DNA of 64,000 nt, from contig JBHOGO010000007.1 in the NCBI GenBank assembly GCA_043421945.1, positions 1 to 64,000 on the forward strand. The letters run 5' to 3'. Made by a program: the position numbers and the translations under genes. This DNA is from Thaumasiovibrio sp043421945. Its GTDB lineage: Bacteria > Pseudomonadota > Gammaproteobacteria > Enterobacterales > Vibrionaceae. Under the pieces are notes generated by a model. The model had not been told where the DNA came from. It ran no database searches and worked only from the letters and a program-made list of their open reading frames with translations. Shown in pieces: positions 7,211-15,548 of this stretch; position 1 is the stretch's first letter; the number at the start of each line of letters is the position of its first letter.

Positions 7211-8515
7211 TTATGCTTGGCAGCAACGCTTCAACTTTTTCCCGCTCCCACAAGGGCAAGGGGAGTTCCTGCCACCGCTAAACTGTTTTGTTGTGAGTTG
7301 TTTTTGTAGGTCAAGGTAAATGATATCGGAGGCAGGTCGACCACGATATAAGAGATCGCGCATTGTTTTCATCTGCGATTCTGTATGTTTAAAGAACGAC
7401 TCCAAACCAGCACAAAAATAATTATGACCATGTTGACCAGACTTTGAACGTACAAAACGGTGTTTAGGGCATCCACCATGGCAAGCAGAGCGGTACTTGC
7501 AGCTCAGGCATTGTCGTGTGAGGCTCTCTTTTTTGTTTTTACCAAACTGAATCGCTTCGTCGAGCTGATTCATATTACGTATGGTATCAGTATGAACATT
7601 TCCTAGCTTGTGCTCTGGGTAGACGAAATGGTCACAATTATAAAGGTCACCATTAGATTCAATAATAAATGCGTGTCCACAAGTTTCAGCTTGAACACAG
7701 ATACCTGAAGGTTGGTTACACCATGTCGCCAGCGTCGAGTCAAAAGTATTGACGAAAATACGTCCAACATCTTTTTTTACCCAACGATCAAAAACACGAT
7801 TCAGAAATTGACCATAAGCAAGTGACGGTACAGACCATTCCGTCACGTCAGCTTCGGCTTCATGGTCAGGGCTAACAAGATATAGCCCCTCTTCAGTGAC
7901 TTGTTTGGCTGTTCGTTCGACAATCGGAATGAACTGTAAGAACGTCGAGCCGATACCGACTAAATAGTCATAGGTTTCTTCTGGGTGTTTGGCTGTTTCA
8001 CTGTTTATAACGGTCAGCGTATTGAACTCAACGCCATGCTTTTTCAACTTATCGATGGCGGTAATGACTTTCTCGTGGCTCGGCTTTCCTGATCGAGATA
8101 CGCGGAAGTGATCGTGTAAGTGTGCTGGGCCATCAATTGAAACACCAATTAGAAAATTATGTTTCTTGAAAAACTCACACCACTCATCATCTATCAGTAA
8201 ACCATTAGTTTGAAATGCATTGGTAATCCGATGATTTTTTTTGTATTTCTGTTGTAGCTCTACAGCTTTACGGAAGAAGTCGAGCCCCATTAAGGTTGGT
8301 TCACCACCTTGCCATGCGAATTCGACATCTTCTGTATCGTATGAATCAATGTATTGTTTTACGTAAAGCTCAAGGGTTTCTGGTGACATTTTCCAGTGAC
8401 TTTTACGCTCGGGATAAAGATTCTCTTTCTCAAGATAAAAACAGTACGTGCAGTCAAGGTTGCACACAGAGCTACTTGGCTTCGCCATGACGTGACTTTG
8501 TTTATACGTAGACAT
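7211..8515 (-). CDS. anaerobic sulfatase-maturating-type radical SAM/SPASM enzyme with C-terminal SEC-C motif
   Basis: Radical SAM protein of the anSME type, which converts an active-site Cys or Ser of type I sulfatases to formylglycine. The SAM-cluster cysteines are C18, C22 and C25 (CNLDCTYC); WQGGEPTL and ISIDGP-type motifs follow. The SPASM half has the clusters CQAE-type C-x-C-G, CDHFVYPEHKLGN and CLSCKYRSACHGGCPK. The last 20 residues add a SEC-C zinc motif (SPCPCGSGKK-x4-CC). It has 434 residues and is a single gene. No sulfatase gene is within the window, so the partner must be elsewhere, or the enzyme modifies another peptide. Confidence 0.85.
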   Translation of the reverse strand: MSTYKQSHVMAKPSSSVCNLDCTYCFYLEKENLYPERKSHWKMSPETLELYVKQYIDSYDTEDVEFAWQGGEPTLMGLDFFRKAVELQQKYKKNHRITNAFQTNGLLIDDEWCEFFKKHNFLIGVSIDGPAHLHDHFRVSRSGKPSHEKVITAIDKLKKHGVEFNTLTVINSETAKHPEETYDYLVGIGSTFLQFIPIVERTAKQVTEEGLYLVSPDHEAEADVTEWSVPSLAYGQFLNRVFDRWVKKDVGRIFVNTFDSTLATWCNQPSGICVQAETCGHAFIIESNGDLYNCDHFVYPEHKLGNVHTDTIRNMNQLDEAIQFGKNKKESLTRQCLSCKYRSACHGGCPKHRFVRSKSGQHGHNYFCAGLESFFKHTESQMKTMRDLLYRGRPASDIIYLDLQKQLTTKQFSGGRNSPCPCGSGKKLKRCCQA

Positions 8516-9042
8516 TGATGACCTTTTTAACGTGATTGTGTCAGTCGCTGAATCAAACTTTCAGTCTTTGCGCGTTCTCGACTTTGTGTCTTGAATCGCT
8601 TGCAACTTAACATCTCTTAGCTGATGACGAATTTCGTAAGCGAATGTGGTGATCATTATGGCGTTTAAATGTGCGACTCTCTCGACGAAAGGGTGTGCCT
8701 ATGCCATAAATTGTATTCCATAACAGAGTGTTCATTCGCAATATAAACGTTTCTATTGGCAGTGAGGTTACATGAAATCCTGTTTATCCTCAATTTTTGA
8801 TTAGGTTGCTTCGTTTGACGTGTGATCTCTATCTCTAATTGACCTATAGCCGTTCACAAATACATTTTTCAGCAAAAAAAATCACAGTATGGGGATGCTT
8901 GTGCCATTAATGACGAGGGGATCCACTTAGTAGTCGGTTGAGTCATTTTTCTCAATAGACAGCCTCGCCCAAAATGGAAAATAGAAAGCCAGCGAATTGA
9001 TGTGATCCTATAAAGTAGGATATTTCTGTTAATCTAAGCATG
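8516..9042. other. 527-bp gap without a recognised gene
   Basis: No open frame here looks real. The part next to 8515 should hold the promoter of the radical SAM gene. At 9005-9021 there is an inverted repeat, ATCCTA-taaag-TAGGAT, of unknown role. The rest is AT-rich and shows nothing I can assign. Confidence 0.4.
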
Positions 9043-9068
9043 AAAAAAGGGAGCATTGCTCCCTTTTT
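9043..9068. terminator. bidirectional rho-independent terminator of the alginate lyase gene
   Basis: The stem GGGAGC/GCTCCC (9049-9054 and 9058-9063) with loop ATT is flanked by A5-6 and T5, so it can work on both strands. It lies 30 bases past the alginate lyase stop. Confidence 0.85.
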
Positions 9069-9097
9069 GTATTTTCGTCTATCAGACTACCGGCTAC

Positions 9098-9985
9098 CTA
9101 TTCCTTATACTCAGTACTATGTTCTGTGTCGATTCGGTAGAACGTTGCTTGGACATAGTCATCAGGATCACCGCTATTGTTCTGGTTATACACGCCAGCT
9201 TTGAAATACATGTATTGCCCGCCTTGATCGTATCCGCTATTAGACATATCGACTTCTTTGTAAATATCTTCTTTGCCATCTCGCATAATAGTGACGGCTA
9301 GGGTATGGCCGGATACATCGATGCGATAGCCAAAGCGTTCATTGAGTTCGATACCGTCTTGAGGCTCATCAATGGCACTCGATTTACCCCCAATGAGTTC
9401 ATACCATTGCTCTTCGCCTTCTAAAGGCTCGTGGGCAAAATAGAGAGAGCCTTTGTTGTGGTGCGCTAACTTCCTGTAATAAAAGCGAATAGGTTCATCA
9501 TGGTTAGCATGAATTTGACCAATAATGACTCGGCCTATTTGGTTTCTATCACCGGTGCTGGTGACGTGATTAACCGCTAATTCTGCTTCCATCTTGCTAT
9601 CTATTGCCGCTGCGTTGGCTAGGTCTTCTTGCGGTGCTGTGGAGAATACCCAATTGTTTGCGGTGATCCCTTTTGTTGAGATAGAGCGGTCACCACGTCT
9701 TAGCATCTCACGCAGTTCTGAACGCGTGTACTTCGTGTTTACCGACGTTTTTGGACCCTCAACAGGCGCCATAAAGGTAAAGCTATTGTCGGGGTTCTCT
9801 AAAAAGTACGGAGGAAAGTGAAAGTCATCGTTAAGAGCTTCTTCACTGATGTTGTCAGCAAAACCGGATTGATCGCTGTCAACGGGTACGCTGAGTGTCC
9901 ATTGGAGGCGATCCGTCGCAGCGAAAAGCGGGCTAGTGAAGAGTTGGCTGGTGAGTACAAGGAGAGTGATCGGTAATATCCGCAT
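9098..9985 (-). CDS. secreted alginate lyase, polysaccharide lyase family 7
   Basis: Beta-elimination enzyme cutting the brown-algal polysaccharide alginate outside the cytosol. A signal peptide occupies residues 1-22 (MRILPITLLVLTSQLFTSPLFA). The three PL7 signature blocks are present in order: TRSELREML (87-95), QIH (157-159) and YFKAGVYNQ (260-268), giving the catalytic Arg, Gln, His and Tyr. At 295 residues it is a single-domain lyase with no carbohydrate-binding module. QIH is often associated with polyG or polyMG preference in this family (QVH with polyM), which is a weak predictor. No oligoalginate lyase or DEH reductase is adjacent, so the pathway is not complete here. Confidence 0.92.
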   Translation of the reverse strand: MRILPITLLVLTSQLFTSPLFAATDRLQWTLSVPVDSDQSGFADNISEEALNDDFHFPPYFLENPDNSFTFMAPVEGPKTSVNTKYTRSELREMLRRGDRSISTKGITANNWVFSTAPQEDLANAAAIDSKMEAELAVNHVTSTGDRNQIGRVIIGQIHANHDEPIRFYYRKLAHHNKGSLYFAHEPLEGEEQWYELIGGKSSAIDEPQDGIELNERFGYRIDVSGHTLAVTIMRDGKEDIYKEVDMSNSGYDQGGQYMYFKAGVYNQNNSGDPDDYVQATFYRIDTEHSTEYKE

Positions 9986-10278
9986 AATTTGCCTGTGGTG
10001 TTAAGTTGAGGCTGGGTGCACTTATTTTTTCTGGCTGTTATGTGCAAAAAAGGCTTCGCATAATAAAGGCTTATTACAAAAAAATCTCGTTTAAACATGT
10101 GTGCATTGAAAATAGAGTTTTGGTGATAAGCGTATGCGTAGTTAACCAGTGAATGTAGTTCAATTGGACGGTGTTTTTGTCCGAGTATTGTAAACTTATG
10201 CTTGTATGGCGCGGAGCTATAATTGAATACTTATTGCCAAACACATTTAACCTAGCAACGAGTGCCTAGCCTTTAGCC
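9986..10278. other. gap upstream of alginate lyase
   Basis: About 290 bases that should carry the alginate lyase promoter. I see no clear CRP site or other operator, and no convincing open frame. Confidence 0.35.
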
Positions 10279-10343
10279 CTAGTTTTAACGATGTGAGATT
10301 TAGCTTTAATCAGTGTGAAAATTAGTTTTGAACGGTGTGAGAT
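10279..10343. repeat. degenerate 22-bp tandem repeat, 3 units
   Basis: The units ctagttttaacgatgtgaga+t (21 bp, 10279-10299), ttagctttaatcagtgtgaa+aa (22 bp) and ttagttttgaacggtgtgag+at (22 bp) are contiguous. They share YTAGYTTTRAnnnNGTGARA. The core TTAGYTTTAA resembles the unit of the 16-bp array inside the urease cluster (40448-40542). No function is known. Confidence 0.55.
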
Positions 10344-10384
10344 AGAAAAAAAAGTGAAATGACAGGGATCCATCATTTCACTTT
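10342..10384 (-). terminator. rho-independent terminator of the ugp-type operon
   Basis: A perfect 12-bp stem AAAGTGAAATGA (10351-10362) and TCATTTCACTTT (10373-10384) is followed on the minus strand by a run of T (complement of the A8 at about 10345-10352). It lies 70 bases past the stop of the ATP-binding gene. Confidence 0.85.
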
Positions 10385-10455
10385 CTGTTGTTTTAAGCGC
10401 TGTTTAATACGTTTCTTAATACGCTGTATCAGGAACTGTTTAAGGCGAACTTAAC

Positions 10456-11559
10456 CTATGCCGCTTCTTTGGCTCTTTCTAACGTCGTGTAGATACGCTC
10501 TTCCGTCTCGCCATCAAAGATCAGGGCATCAGCGATATCGAAACCAACATCGATCGTTTGACCTTCTTGGATACGGTACTCACGGCTAACGCACAGTAGG
10601 AACTTGTGACCGTTAGTGGTGCAGTGAATAATGCGGTCACTTCCCGTCGTCTCAACTAAGTCTACCGTGGTGTGCCAGCAAACGTCTTTTTCTTTACTCG
10701 CTTCTAAAATAGCCATTTTGTCAGGGCGAATACCGAGGCGGTAACAACCTGTTGTCAGGGCGGTGTTTGGCGTGACATCAATAGCGATACGCTCCATCAA
10801 TGCCGCTTGATGACCTTCGACCATTAGTGGAAGAATATTGGTAGGTGGCGCGCCAATGAACGAGGCAACAAACACATTGGCTGGGTTGTCGTAGATCTCT
10901 TCTGGGCTGGCGAACTGTTGCAAGACACCATTCTTCATGACCGCAATTTTGTCAGCAAGCGTCAGTGCTTCTATTTGGTCATGGGTAACGTAAACCGTTG
11001 TATTACCTAGGGTACGATGCAATTGCTTAATTTGGGCACGCATTGAATTGCGAAGCTCAGCATCAAGGTTAGATAACGGCTCATCCATTAGGTAGATGCC
11101 TGCATCACGAGCAATCGCTCGGCCCATAGCGACACGCTGACGCTGACCCCCTGAAAGCTGGCCTGGTTTTTTATCTAAATAGTCTTGAAGACGCAGAGTT
11201 TTAGCGACTTCTTCGGCGCGGATATGACGAGTACGTTTATCCACACCACGTAGCTCTAGACTGAATGCAATATTATCTCTGACAGACAGGTGCGGGTAGA
11301 GCGCATAGTTTTGGAAGACGAAGGCTAAGTCACGATCTTGTGGCAATACGTCGTTCATGCGGTTGCCATTGATGATTAAGTCGCCCTCCGTAATCTCTTC
11401 AAGACCAGCGATCATGCGGAGCAATGTTGACTTACCGCAACCTGATGGGCCCACGATAACAATAAACTCGCCGCTTTCAATTTCCATGTTGACATCAAAG
11501 ACAACTTGATTGCCTTCTTGATACGTTTTGTCGATGTTTTTTAAAGCAATTGTAGTCAT
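10456..11559 (-). CDS. ugpC: ABC transporter ATP-binding protein, glycerol-3-phosphate type
   Basis: ATPase of a CUT1-type importer. Walker A is GPSGCGKST (about 38-46), the signature is LSGGQRQRVAMGRAIA, Walker B is IYLMDEPLSNLD, and the switch histidine is in YVTHDQIEALTLADK. The C-terminal 130 residues form the OB-type regulatory domain usual in MalK/UgpC proteins. 367 residues is typical. Its start overlaps the stop of the upstream ugpQ-like gene by 4 bases, so it is the last gene of a translationally coupled operon. The choice of UgpC over MalK or MsmK rests on the neighbouring GDPD gene. Confidence 0.85.
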   Translation of the reverse strand: MTTIALKNIDKTYQEGNQVVFDVNMEIESGEFIVIVGPSGCGKSTLLRMIAGLEEITEGDLIINGNRMNDVLPQDRDLAFVFQNYALYPHLSVRDNIAFSLELRGVDKRTRHIRAEEVAKTLRLQDYLDKKPGQLSGGQRQRVAMGRAIARDAGIYLMDEPLSNLDAELRNSMRAQIKQLHRTLGNTTVYVTHDQIEALTLADKIAVMKNGVLQQFASPEEIYDNPANVFVASFIGAPPTNILPLMVEGHQAALMERIAIDVTPNTALTTGCYRLGIRPDKMAILEASKEKDVCWHTTVDLVETTGSDRIIHCTTNGHKFLLCVSREYRIQEGQTIDVGFDIADALIFDGETEERIYTTLERAKEAA

Positions 11560-12314
11560 GATGCGTTCTCCAACATGAAGTCATTTCGAAGCGAGATTGC
11601 TAAGTCTGGGCGGTCGGTTGTAAAGGCATAGACGCCGTGTTCAAGTGCTGTATGAATTAATTCAGCAGAGTGGGCACCATAACAGCCATATTTTAAGTCG
11701 TGTTTTAAAACGGTCTGTTTTGTTTGCTTATCTAATTGAGTAACGTGAACCGACACTTCATTAACACACATCGATTGCGCCGTATTTATCAGGTAGTTCG
11801 TGCCTAGTAGGTTCGGCAGGTTTCTTGCCACGAGCCAGATGGTAAATAGCTCAGGTGCTTTCTCTGCCACTTCGGATAAGGTTTCGCAGTTGAAGGAAGA
11901 GATGATGGTTTTTGACATCATTTCTGTTTCCGTTAAAACCGCTAGAACGTTGTCGACAATGCCAGGGTAAGGGGCTTTGTTAACGTCCCCTTTAATCTCT
12001 AAACGCAATGTGATGTGGCTGTCACGGTATAGATGACAAAGCTCTTCTAGGGTCATGATTCTTTGACCGCCAGAGTAGTTGATGCTGCCTTGTGATAGTT
12101 CATCCCACGTTTTAGCATTCACAGGGCCTTTCATATCCGTGGTGCGATCTAAGGTTGCGTCATGGTGGACAACAATGATCCCGTCTTTGGTCGGATGGAC
12201 ATCAAACTCAACCAGTTCGACCGGTAAGCTTAGGGTATTTTCAAATGCACGACGGCAGTTTTCGCCCCACACGAGTGTTCCGCCACGGTGTGATGCAATT
12301 TTTGATTTAATCAT
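11556..12314 (-). CDS. ugpQ: cytosolic glycerophosphodiester phosphodiesterase
   Basis: Hydrolyses glycerophosphodiesters to sn-glycerol-3-phosphate plus an alcohol. The GDPD motifs are HRGG at residues 9-12, ENTL, VEFDVHPTKDGIIVVHHDATLDRTT (metal-binding Glu and Asp, catalytic His) and the distal LEIKG. There is no signal peptide, so it acts on imported diesters, as UgpQ does in E. coli. It sits between the permease gene and the ATPase gene, an order different from E. coli ugpBAECQ. 252 residues is normal. Confidence 0.9.
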   Translation of the reverse strand: MIKSKIASHRGGTLVWGENCRRAFENTLSLPVELVEFDVHPTKDGIIVVHHDATLDRTTDMKGPVNAKTWDELSQGSINYSGGQRIMTLEELCHLYRDSHITLRLEIKGDVNKAPYPGIVDNVLAVLTETEMMSKTIISSFNCETLSEVAEKAPELFTIWLVARNLPNLLGTNYLINTAQSMCVNEVSVHVTQLDKQTKQTVLKHDLKYGCYGAHSAELIHTALEHGVYAFTTDRPDLAISLRNDFMLENAS

Positions 12315-12323
12315 GTTGTTCTC

Positions 12324-13166
12324 TTACTTTAACGCACCCATGGCAATGCCACGGACTAAATGTTTCTCTACTAACTTGAAGCATAATAATGTTGGTAGCA
12401 TGGTTAAGGTCGCACCTGCCATGACCAGTGGCCAGTTCACCATGCCGTCGTCAGCAGCGCTTGAATACAAGCGAGATAGGGCAATTTGTAATGTGCGGAC
12501 CTCTTCACTGTCTGTGGAGATCAGCGGCCAAATGTACGAGTTCCACTCACCAAAGAAAGTGAACAGCGCCATGGCTGCAATTGCTGGACGAGCCATTGGG
12601 ATAATGACCTTCCACAGGACTTGAATGTGGTTTGCGCCATCAATCCATGCCGCTTCATCCATGGCCTTTGGTATACCTTTAAAGTACTGGCGTAAGAAGA
12701 AGGTAACAAAACCGCTGGCGATTGACGGCAGTATTAAGGTCCAGTAGCTGTCTAATAGCCCCGCTTTCGCCATGTTGAGGTAGTTAGGGATTAAGCTGAT
12801 ATGCCCCGGAACCATTAACGTTGCAATGACTAACCAAAAGAGAGCTTCACGTCCTTTAAATTCGATACGTGCAAACGCGTAAGCGGCACAGATGGAAACG
12901 GTGAGGCTTAATACGGTCACCGCTGCTGAGACGATGGCAGTGTTCATTAGGTAGAGTGGAAAATTCATTTCCGTAAAGGCCAGCGTATAGTTTTCTAGCG
13001 AGAATCCAATCTTGCCAGAGGCGTACATGTCAAACGGCATAAACGATAAGAAAACACCATAGCCAATCGGAAACAGAAACATGAGTCCCATGGCGGTCAA
13101 AATGACCATGGAGAGTGACCAACACGTCTTTTTCGCTTCGAGTTGTGTAACCTTAACTGCCTTCAT
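12324..13166 (-). CDS. ugpE: ABC transporter permease, UgpE-like
   Basis: Inner-membrane permease with about six membrane segments in 280 residues. The EAA loop is seen as EAAWIDGANHIQVLWKVIIPMARPAIA, with the conserved glycine. The frame opens at 13184, but ATG 13166 has AAGAAGG eight bases upstream, which decides the start; it then overlaps the upstream permease gene by 14 bases. The C-terminus FVEKHLVRGIAMGALK type sequence is usual for CUT1 second permeases. Confidence 0.85.
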   Translation of the reverse strand: MKAVKVTQLEAKKTCWSLSMVILTAMGLMFLFPIGYGVFLSFMPFDMYASGKIGFSLENYTLAFTEMNFPLYLMNTAIVSAAVTVLSLTVSICAAYAFARIEFKGREALFWLVIATLMVPGHISLIPNYLNMAKAGLLDSYWTLILPSIASGFVTFFLRQYFKGIPKAMDEAAWIDGANHIQVLWKVIIPMARPAIAAMALFTFFGEWNSYIWPLISTDSEEVRTLQIALSRLYSSAADDGMVNWPLVMAGATLTMLPTLLCFKLVEKHLVRGIAMGALK

Positions 13167-14022
13167 AGTGAACCTTCTTACCAATCAAATTCGATTTTAC
13201 TACTGCAAGAATGAGCAAAATAACGAATAAAATCACAGCCAATGCAGAGCCTTCACCGATATCAAATAACACAAAACCGGTCCGGTAGAGCAGGTTAACC
13301 AGCATGTCGGTTGCGAAAGCGGGACCACCGTTTGTCATGACATTGACGATGGTGAATATTTGGAAAGATTCGACCACCGAGATAATCAGTAGGAAATAGG
13401 TTGTCGGCATCACCAATGGGAATGTAACGCGTCTAAAGACATGCCATTTTTTACCGCCATCGACTTGAGAGGCTTCATAAAGCTCATTAGGGATCGCTTG
13501 CAGCCCTGCAACGTAGATCACCATATCGTAGCCGAGCTGCTTCCAAGTGTTCACGATGATCACAACCCACAGTGCAAGCATCGGTGACTGAAGCCAAGTG
13601 ACTTTCTCCATGCCAAACGTTGATAAAATGCTGTTCACCAAACCAAAATCAGTGGCAAAAATCCAACTCCAAATCACTGAAATCGCAACGGTTGAGGTGA
13701 CCGATGGTAAGAAGTAAGCACCACGCAGGAAGCGGACTAACTTGGTTTCGGTGACCAAAAAATTAGCTAATAACAGCGCAAGCCCTAATCGTACCGGTAC
13801 GGAAATCACGACAAAGATGAGTGTGATATAAAGTGAGTTTCGAAATTCACCGCCTGATAGCAGGGCACTGTAGTTATCGAGACCGACAAATGGCATGTCA
13901 TTGCTTAAGAAGTTCCAGCTATGGAAGCTATAAAAGAATGACGAAACAATTGGCCAGTAGGTAAATATGCCTATGAGTAGTAGACAGGGTAAAACAAATA
14001 AGTAGGGGATTAATCTTTTCAT
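13153..14022 (-). CDS. ugpA: ABC transporter permease, UgpA-like
   Basis: First permease of the CUT1 importer, about six membrane segments. The EAA loop ELYEASQVDGGKKWHVFRRVTFPLVMPTTYFL faces the ATPase. 289 residues is normal. It ends inside the next permease gene, consistent with coupled translation, and follows the binding-protein gene by 42 bases. Family membership is clear; the glycerol-phosphate substrate is inferred from the operon. Confidence 0.85.
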   Translation of the reverse strand: MKRLIPYLFVLPCLLLIGIFTYWPIVSSFFYSFHSWNFLSNDMPFVGLDNYSALLSGGEFRNSLYITLIFVVISVPVRLGLALLLANFLVTETKLVRFLRGAYFLPSVTSTVAISVIWSWIFATDFGLVNSILSTFGMEKVTWLQSPMLALWVVIIVNTWKQLGYDMVIYVAGLQAIPNELYEASQVDGGKKWHVFRRVTFPLVMPTTYFLLIISVVESFQIFTIVNVMTNGGPAFATDMLVNLLYRTGFVLFDIGEGSALAVILFVILLILAVVKSNLIGKKVHYEGS

Positions 14023-14064
14023 ATGACTGCTTTTTAGGCGGGACGAATCCCGCCATTTTGAAGA

Positions 14065-15297
14065 TTAAAGACGAGATTCAACTCGGCCATTGAATGCTTT
14101 CAGTGCTTGTTCTGCACTTTGTTGACCCAAAGCAATCGATTCCCAAATGCCTTGTTCTTGAGCGCGGATCCAAGCCATAGCTGGTGGACGAGCGCGACCT
14201 TGTGCAACCGGTAGTTGCGCCATGGCAGTAGAGAAAGAGGGGTGTTCTTCAAGCAATGCTTTTGATGAAGGAATATCAAGCGCATGTTTGTTAACGGGCA
14301 TATAACCTGTTTGCTGGAACCATGAAGCACTGACTTCAGCCTGTGCTAGGTATTGCATGAATGTCCAAGAGGCGGCTTTTTTCTCATCGCTAATGTTCGC
14401 TAGCATACCGACACCGGCACCACCGATTGGTACACGACATTCAACTGTACAAGGCATTGGGAGCACCACGAGGTCGTCACCTAAAAGGCGTGTATAGTTA
14501 CCTAGGTTGCCAGTTGTATCGAAATGAATAGCAACGCGACCAGCGCTGAAGTGTTGTTTCACCATTGTCTCGTCGGTAATACTTTCTGCTGAGGCAACAC
14601 GGTGCTTAGCGTAGAGGTCACCCATCCATTGGAACGCTTCAATTGTCGCTGGATCGGCTAGTCGTGATTCATTGGTCACAGAATCAACCCAATCACCACC
14701 GTTTTGCATCACAAGACCAAAACGAGTGAATTGACTTGGTGTATTAATGCCGTAGACATTGTTGTCGCCTAGTTCTGCTTGAACCGTTTTCGCGACATCA
14801 AGGATTTCATCGAATGAAGTCATAGCAGGCATTGACTCATAGCCAGCTTGTTCAAGTAGAGACTTGTTGACAAACATTAGCGGCGTCGATGAGTTAAATG
14901 GCATGACATAGTTGCCGTCTTGGTAGTTACCAATTTCTAGAGCAAACGGTTGGAGCTCTTCAGTAAACTCACTGCTTTTTTGATAGTAAGAAGTGAGGTC
15001 ACTAAGTACACCCGCGTCTGCAAAGACACCGTATTGAGTCACTTCAAGAATGGCCATTTCTGGGTTACGGCGCGCTGGAATAGAAGCTTGTAATTTAGTA
15101 ATAATATCCGCGTATTTACCATTGTATGTCGCTTTTACTTCAATGTTGTCGTTCGCAGCATTAAAGTCATCGACGATGGTTTGTAAGACCCTTTCATCAT
15201 CACCAGACTGGTTATGCCAAAGTTCAACTTCTACTGGTTTTGCGATTGCACCAGCGGCAACTAAAGATAGAGCAAGTACAGAAAGACGCAGTTTCAT
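14065..15297 (-). CDS. ugpB: periplasmic substrate-binding protein, UgpB-like
   Basis: Extracytoplasmic solute-binding protein of family 1. The signal peptide is MKLRLSVLALSLVAAGAIA, then VEVELWHNQSGDDERVLQTIVDDFN, a beginning very close to known UgpB proteins. GGAGVGMLANISDEKKAAS and the ARPPAMAWIRAQEQGIWE tail also fit. 410 residues. It is the promoter-proximal gene of ugpBAEQC and divergent from an RpiR-type regulator. It should bind sn-glycerol-3-phosphate or glycerophosphodiesters such as glycerophosphocholine. Confidence 0.85.
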   Translation of the reverse strand: MKLRLSVLALSLVAAGAIAKPVEVELWHNQSGDDERVLQTIVDDFNAANDNIEVKATYNGKYADIITKLQASIPARRNPEMAILEVTQYGVFADAGVLSDLTSYYQKSSEFTEELQPFALEIGNYQDGNYVMPFNSSTPLMFVNKSLLEQAGYESMPAMTSFDEILDVAKTVQAELGDNNVYGINTPSQFTRFGLVMQNGGDWVDSVTNESRLADPATIEAFQWMGDLYAKHRVASAESITDETMVKQHFSAGRVAIHFDTTGNLGNYTRLLGDDLVVLPMPCTVECRVPIGGAGVGMLANISDEKKAASWTFMQYLAQAEVSASWFQQTGYMPVNKHALDIPSSKALLEEHPSFSTAMAQLPVAQGRARPPAMAWIRAQEQGIWESIALGQQSAEQALKAFNGRVESRL

Positions 15298-15393
15298 TTT
15301 CTATTCCATTTTTATATCAAAGACTGCGGTGCATGCTAGGGATGGATGATGACGAAATTGTTTCAGTTAAGCGTGTGTTTATTGAAGAAAGCT

Positions 15394-15408
15394 TTGCAAT
15401 CGTTGCAA
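15394..15408. promoter_or_regulatory. candidate operator between ugp operon and rpiR
   Basis: TTGCAA-tcg-TTGCAA is a perfect inverted repeat with 6-bp arms, about 100 bases upstream of the binding-protein gene. A related TTGCAA recurs at about 15471. It is a candidate site for the RpiR-type regulator. Confidence 0.4.
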
Positions 15409-15432
15409 CTTTAATCTAAGTGATTGTTATGT

Positions 15433-15448
15433 ATAGGATATATCCTAT
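15433..15448. promoter_or_regulatory. 16-bp perfect palindrome in the divergent promoter region
   Basis: ATAGGATATATCCTAT is fully self-complementary and lies roughly midway between the two divergent genes. It could be an operator or part of a promoter; nothing further can be shown. Confidence 0.4.
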
Positions 15449-15548
15449 TTGAAATAATAATTGCAAAACCCTGCTTACTGCAACAGTGACATATAACGTT
15501 CACTTTCGTTGTTTATGCTACGCGCAATTATTTCGAAAAGTAGTGAAC

